From Anaerolineae bacterium (GTDB lineage: Bacteria; Chloroflexota; Anaerolineae; Aggregatilineales; UBA2796), in NCBI GenBank assembly GCA_019637615.1, contig JAHBVJ010000001.1, forward strand, positions 372,001 to 436,000: DNA of 64,000 bases, read 5' to 3'. Shown here piece by piece: positions 60,913 to 64,000 of the stretch. The notes beneath the pieces were generated by a model. That model was not told the DNA's origin, made no database searches, and was given only the letters and a program-made list of their open reading frames with translations. The translations under genes were made by a program, and so were the position numbers. Each line of letters opens with the position of its first letter. Positions within the stretch are counted from its first letter, which is position 1.

Positions 60913-61896
60913 ATGCTGACCACGATTTCCCCCGGTTTTCACCGGATCGCACTGCCGACACCGTTCGCTGTTGGTGATGTCAACGCCTATTTGATAGAAA
61001 CCGAGCCGCTGACTGTGATTGACTGCGGCGTGCGCACCCCGCAAGCGCGGCAAACTTTGGCTGATGATTTGACTCAGCTTGGCTATACCGTGCGGGATAT
61101 TCGGCGGTTATTCATCACGCACCATCATGTCGATCATGTCGGGTTGGCGGAAGACATCGTGCGCGAGTCTGGTGCGCAAGTGTGGACGCATCCATTCAAC
61201 TGCCCGTGGCTGGAAGCGCCGGATCAAACACGGGCGATGTCCTCCACATTCACGGAGAAATTTTTCCGCGCGAACGGCGTCCCTGATGAGGCGCTACGTT
61301 TGTTGGATACGTCCAACCGATTTTTAACCAAACTGGCGGGTACGGTCAAGGTGGACGTGACCGTCGAAGAAGGTGACAGCCTCGATCTGCTCGGACGCAC
61401 TTGGCAGGTGTATCATACGCCCGGTCACGCGGGCGGGATGGTGTGTTTATATCAGCCGGACACCTGCATGATGCTATCTTCCGATCATCTACTGCGCGAC
61501 GTTAGTTCAAACGCGCTGATCGAGCCGCCCATGCCGCCGGAAACCGAGCGCCCGCGCCGCTTGCTGGATTACATCCGCGAGATCGAGCGCATGGCGAAGC
61601 TAGAGATCGAGGTAGCGCACACGGGGCACGGCGAACCGATCTACGATGTACGCTCACGGGTGACAGCACGCTTCGTTTTCTATCAGCAGCGGGCGGATAA
61701 GCTATACGGGTTGTTCGGTGGACAGCCACAGCAGTTGTATACGCTAACGCAGCACTTATTTCCGAAAATCGCCAGTTCTGAGCTGTATCTCACACTGTCC
61801 GAAACGTTGGGACATCTCGATCTGCTGGAACGCGATGGGCGCGTAAAACAAGAAGTACACAATGAGATGACCTATTGGCTGCCTAGCGACACATAG
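60913..61896 (+). CDS. Metallo-beta-lactamase-fold hydrolase
   Basis: 327 residues. The metal motif is His70-x-His72-x-Asp74-His75 in FITHHHVDHVG, followed by a HTPGHAGGMVCLYQ block with the next His and the late SSDHLLRD Asp. C-terminal region (about 240-325) is helical, with a winged-helix-like segment ending GHLDLLERDGRV, as in RNase Z/LACTB2-type or SoxH-like enzymes. A hydrolase acting on thioester, ester or phosphodiester; substrate unknown. Divergent from the sigma factor gene, 184-base gap. Confidence 0.85.
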   Translation: MLTTISPGFHRIALPTPFAVGDVNAYLIETEPLTVIDCGVRTPQARQTLADDLTQLGYTVRDIRRLFITHHHVDHVGLAEDIVRESGAQVWTHPFNCPWLEAPDQTRAMSSTFTEKFFRANGVPDEALRLLDTSNRFLTKLAGTVKVDVTVEEGDSLDLLGRTWQVYHTPGHAGGMVCLYQPDTCMMLSSDHLLRDVSSNALIEPPMPPETERPRRLLDYIREIERMAKLEIEVAHTGHGEPIYDVRSRVTARFVFYQQRADKLYGLFGGQPQQLYTLTQHLFPKIASSELYLTLSETLGHLDLLERDGRVKQEVHNEMTYWLPSDT

Positions 61897-61932
61897 ACAG
61901 ATGCTAGGACAGGCAGCAGACGGCAATCGCGT

Positions 61933-61961
61933 TTGACAGTGTTCCTAGTCTGCGCCAAAAT
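61933..61961 (+). promoter_or_regulatory. Promoter of frr-uppS
   Basis: TTGACA (61933-61938), 17-base spacer, CAAAAT (61956-61961). Leader of about 70 bases. Confidence 0.5.
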
Positions 61962-62037
61962 TGCCTCATTAAGGCACAACTCACAACTTGGTGCTAAATA
62001 AAATTTTGGATTTCCACATCGCTGAATTGAGGACTCC

Positions 62038-62604
62038 ATGAGCGACGAGACCAATGAGATATTGAAGGACGCTGAAGGACGCATGAAAAGCGCGATCACG
62101 GCGTTAGAAGAACATCTAGCCGGGGTGCGGACGGGACGCGCTAGTCCTGCACTGGTTGAAAAGCTGATGGTCGAATATTACGGTACGCCGACCCCGTTGT
62201 ATCAGATGGCCTCGATTTCGGTTCCCGAAGCGCTCTTGATCACCATCAAGCCGTTCGACAAGAGTTCGCTGCGAGACATCGAAAAGGCTATTTTGAACTC
62301 TGACCTGCATCTGACGCCGGGTAATGATGGCACGATCATCCGACTGCCGTTACCGCCACTGACAGGTGACCGTCGCAAGGAACTGGTCAAGCTCGTCAAC
62401 CATCGGCTGGAGGAAGCGCGGGTGGCCGTCCGCAACGTGCGCCGCCATTCGATTGAAGAAATCCGCGAGTACGAAAAGGAAAGCCTGATCTCCGAAGACG
62501 ACTCCCAAGATGGTCAAGAGAAAATGCAAAAACTGACGGATAAATACGTCGAAACGGTTGATGCCATCGGCAAGCGCAAAGAACAGGAGATCATGGCGGT
62601 ATAG
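62038..62604 (+). CDS. frr: Ribosome recycling factor
   Basis: 188 residues, the expected size. Family blocks: KSAITALEEHLAGVRTGRASP near residue 18, VEYYGTPTPLYQMASI (about 44-59), NDGTIIRLPLPPLTGDRRKEL (about 95-115) and RNVRRHSIEEIREYEKE helix. It splits post-termination ribosomes with EF-G. GAGGA lies 5 bases before ATG. Followed 7 bases later by uppS, a common bacterial arrangement; pyrH and tsf are not upstream here. Confidence 0.97.
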   Translation: MSDETNEILKDAEGRMKSAITALEEHLAGVRTGRASPALVEKLMVEYYGTPTPLYQMASISVPEALLITIKPFDKSSLRDIEKAILNSDLHLTPGNDGTIIRLPLPPLTGDRRKELVKLVNHRLEEARVAVRNVRRHSIEEIREYEKESLISEDDSQDGQEKMQKLTDKYVETVDAIGKRKEQEIMAV

Positions 62605-62611
62605 CCAGCCC

Positions 62612-63361
62612 ATGACGAACGCAACGCCCATCGTTACCGAGACTGCCGCGACGCTGCCCGCCAGAGTGCCTTACCATCTAGCGATCATTATGGATGGTAA
62701 CGGGCGCTGGGCGACGGAGCGCGGATTGCCACGCCAAGCCGGACATCGTGCCGGAGTCGAAAATCTGCGTCGTGTCATCCGCGCTTGCTCGGAATTCGGC
62801 GTACAAATCCTGACGATCTACGCCTTTTCCACCGAGAATTGGCGGCGTCCGGGGCCGGAGGTACGCGGGCTGTTGACCATCCTAGAGATGATGCTTGACC
62901 GTGAACTGGACAATCTGGATGACAACGGCGTGCAACTACGGCATCTGGGGCGTTTGGATGGCTTGACGCCCAATTTGCAGCAAAAAGTATTGAACGCGGT
63001 AGAACGCACGCGGAACAATGACCGCCTGACGCTGAATGTTGCGTTCAATTATGGCGGGCGCGACGAGATTTTGCGGGCGGTCAAGCAGATTGTGTCGGAA
63101 GGGATTCCGCCGGAACAGATCGATGAGGTGTTGTTCAATCATTATCTCGATACGGCGGGCGAACCCGACGTTGACCTGCTGGTGCGGACGGCGGGCGAGA
63201 TGCGGGTCAGCAATTTCTTGATCTGGCAAGCGTACTACGCCGAATACTACGCGACCCCTGTATATTGGCCTGACTTCGATAAGGAAGAACTGCGCAAAGC
63301 CTTCGCGCAGTTCACCGGGCGCGATCGGAAGTATGGCGGCCTGTCAAAAGGATCGCAATAA
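62612..63361 (+). CDS. uppS: Undecaprenyl diphosphate synthase-type cis-isoprenyl transferase
   Basis: 249 residues from ATG 62612, 7 bases past frr; the open frame extends upstream into frr but that part is not family-like. Motif MDGNGRW (27-33) with catalytic Asp28, then GHRAGVENLRRVIRACSEFGV, FSTENWRRP, and the C-terminal DLLVRTAGEMRVSNFLIWQAYYAEYY region. It builds the C55 lipid carrier for peptidoglycan and glycan synthesis, on which the many membrane glycosyltransferases in this window depend. One change from the common RTSGE to RTAGE is visible. Weak ribosome site, likely coupled to frr. Confidence 0.96.
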   Translation: MTNATPIVTETAATLPARVPYHLAIIMDGNGRWATERGLPRQAGHRAGVENLRRVIRACSEFGVQILTIYAFSTENWRRPGPEVRGLLTILEMMLDRELDNLDDNGVQLRHLGRLDGLTPNLQQKVLNAVERTRNNDRLTLNVAFNYGGRDEILRAVKQIVSEGIPPEQIDEVLFNHYLDTAGEPDVDLLVRTAGEMRVSNFLIWQAYYAEYYATPVYWPDFDKEELRKAFAQFTGRDRKYGGLSKGSQ

Positions 63362-63417
63362 CAAAGTACCCATTGCGTTCCTTACCCTGTAATCGATAGC
63401 CCTCACATGTACATGAG

Positions 63418-63450
63418 ATGATCCCATTATGGTCTAACTGATGGGATCAT
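63418..63450 (+). terminator. Terminator after uppS
   Basis: A perfect 10-bp stem, ATGATCCCAT (63418-63427) with ATGGGATCAT (63441-63450), and a 13-base loop, followed by TATCACTCTGCATTTT. Confidence 0.7.
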
Positions 63451-63490
63451 TATCACTCTGCATTTTCCTCATTTTTTGTATAAATTACTT

Positions 63491-63520
63491 TTGCGTTTCC
63501 GTTAAAAATTCAGCTACAAT
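63491..63520 (+). promoter_or_regulatory. Candidate promoter of the terminal kinase gene
   Basis: TTGCGT (63491-63496), 18-base spacer, TACAAT (63515-63520), giving a leader of about 100 bases. Confidence 0.45.
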
Positions 63521-63629
63521 GAGCATTATGGCTACCGATGAAATAAGATAGTACTCGCAAACCACCTGTCTTATGTCGGGGCTTGGGACGTCCTCTGCGT
63601 ACCGCGCTCTAAGATCGGATGATGCACAC

Positions 63630-64000
63630 ATGACAGACTTGATTGGTCAAACGCTTGGTCAATATCAGATTACGGCTGTGCTAGGCAAAGGCGGTATGGC
63701 GACTGTTTATCGCGCTCGCCAGTTGTCTATTAAGCGGGATGTGGCGATCAAAGTGATCGAGTCTGGCCTTGCGAGTAATCCGGAATTTGTAAAGCGATTT
63801 GTGCGTGAGGCCGAGACAGTTGCCAGCTTGGATCACCCGCATATCCTCAAGATGTTCGACTATGGACAGCAGGGGGATTTACTCTATCTGGTGATGGAAC
63901 TCAAGACGGGTGGGGCGCTGACCAAATTGATCGTCAATCAGCCGCTGTCGCTCGATCTGACTGTTGTGCTGCTCACACAGATTGCGTCGGCGTTGGATTA
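63630..64000 (+). CDS. Ser/Thr protein kinase (3' truncated by window end)
   Basis: Starts ATG 63630; 123 codons are visible. Gly-rich loop GKGGMATVYRA, Lys in VAIKVI, Glu in the following helix (REAETVASL), then HPHILKMFDYGQQGDLLYLVMEL and the start of the catalytic lobe. The catalytic loop is beyond the window. A Hanks-type PknB-like kinase, with no domain before the kinase. It differs from the kinase at 6986 in having none of its extra N-terminal residues. What its C-terminal part carries is unknown. Confidence 0.93.
   Translation, partial: MTDLIGQTLGQYQITAVLGKGGMATVYRARQLSIKRDVAIKVIESGLASNPEFVKRFVREAETVASLDHPHILKMFDYGQQGDLLYLVMELKTGGALTKLIVNQPLSLDLTVVLLTQIASALD

Overview
The window looks like chromosomal DNA of a Chloroflexota bacterium, probably Anaerolineae-like. 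The grounds are many Ser/Thr kinase, GT-C/GT39 membrane glycosyltransferase, MoxR/DUF58/VWA and CapA genes, no outer-membrane or LPS genes, moderately high GC and Shine-Dalgarno starts. This is an inference from gene content; no rRNA is present. No transposase, integrase, phage module or CRISPR array was seen. One tRNA (Gln, anticodon CTG) is present.

Layout. 1-6.5 kb: the 3' end of an unknown gene, a secreted GH13 alpha-amylase, a small membrane protein, two tandem paralogous GT-C glycosyltransferases and a divergent third one. 6.56 kb: tRNA-Gln. 7-10.9 kb: a Ser/Thr kinase-ATPase-TPR signalling protein broken by an apparent +1 frameshift, meeting a dual-specificity phosphatase tail to tail. 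11-21.8 kb, all minus strand: a lipid kinase, then a MoxR/DUF58/VWA cluster containing a large GT39-type transferase, a membrane protein with a long Gly-Gln repeat tract, and an ABC-2 permease. 22-28.4 kb: a secreted beta-propeller-like/SH3b protein, a CapA protein, an AhpD-like protein, a phosphotransferase and a membrane protein. 28.4-31.4 kb: a GT4 transferase and a rare GT9-GT26 fusion.

31.5-39.4 kb: a ydcS-patD ... ydcT-ydcU-ydcV locus (polyamine-type ABC importer plus gamma-aminobutyraldehyde dehydrogenase). It is interrupted by a formylglycine-generating-enzyme-like gene and a 1.4-kb gene-poor stretch. That stretch holds a near-consensus promoter, repeat hairpins, a 13-codon ORF and a decayed copy of the aldehyde dehydrogenase 3' end. 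39.4-43.5 kb: a VOC protein, a DUF4380-like protein and a GH94 cellobiose phosphorylase preceded by a CelR/LacI-like operator. 43.6-50.5 kb: SDR, cytochrome P450, TetR, epoxide hydrolase and an MMPL exporter, resembling a hydrophobic-compound oxidation and efflux locus.

52.77-56.18 kb is the most striking region. It is a tight five-gene operon encoding an E2-like ubiquitin-conjugating protein, a JAMM/JAB peptidase with a C-terminal E2-fold-like region, a ThiF/E1-like adenylating enzyme, an 82-residue orphan and a CoA-type NUDIX hydrolase. No ubiquitin-like modifier is recognisable, and no CBASS cyclase or effector is adjacent. Just downstream, the leader of a DUF3048 gene carries a dispersed array of a 12-bp motif. 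57.6-64 kb: a frameshifted VOC gene, a group II PLP decarboxylase, an ECF-type sigma factor with its zinc-finger anti-sigma, an MBL hydrolase, frr-uppS and the start of another Ser/Thr kinase that runs off the window.
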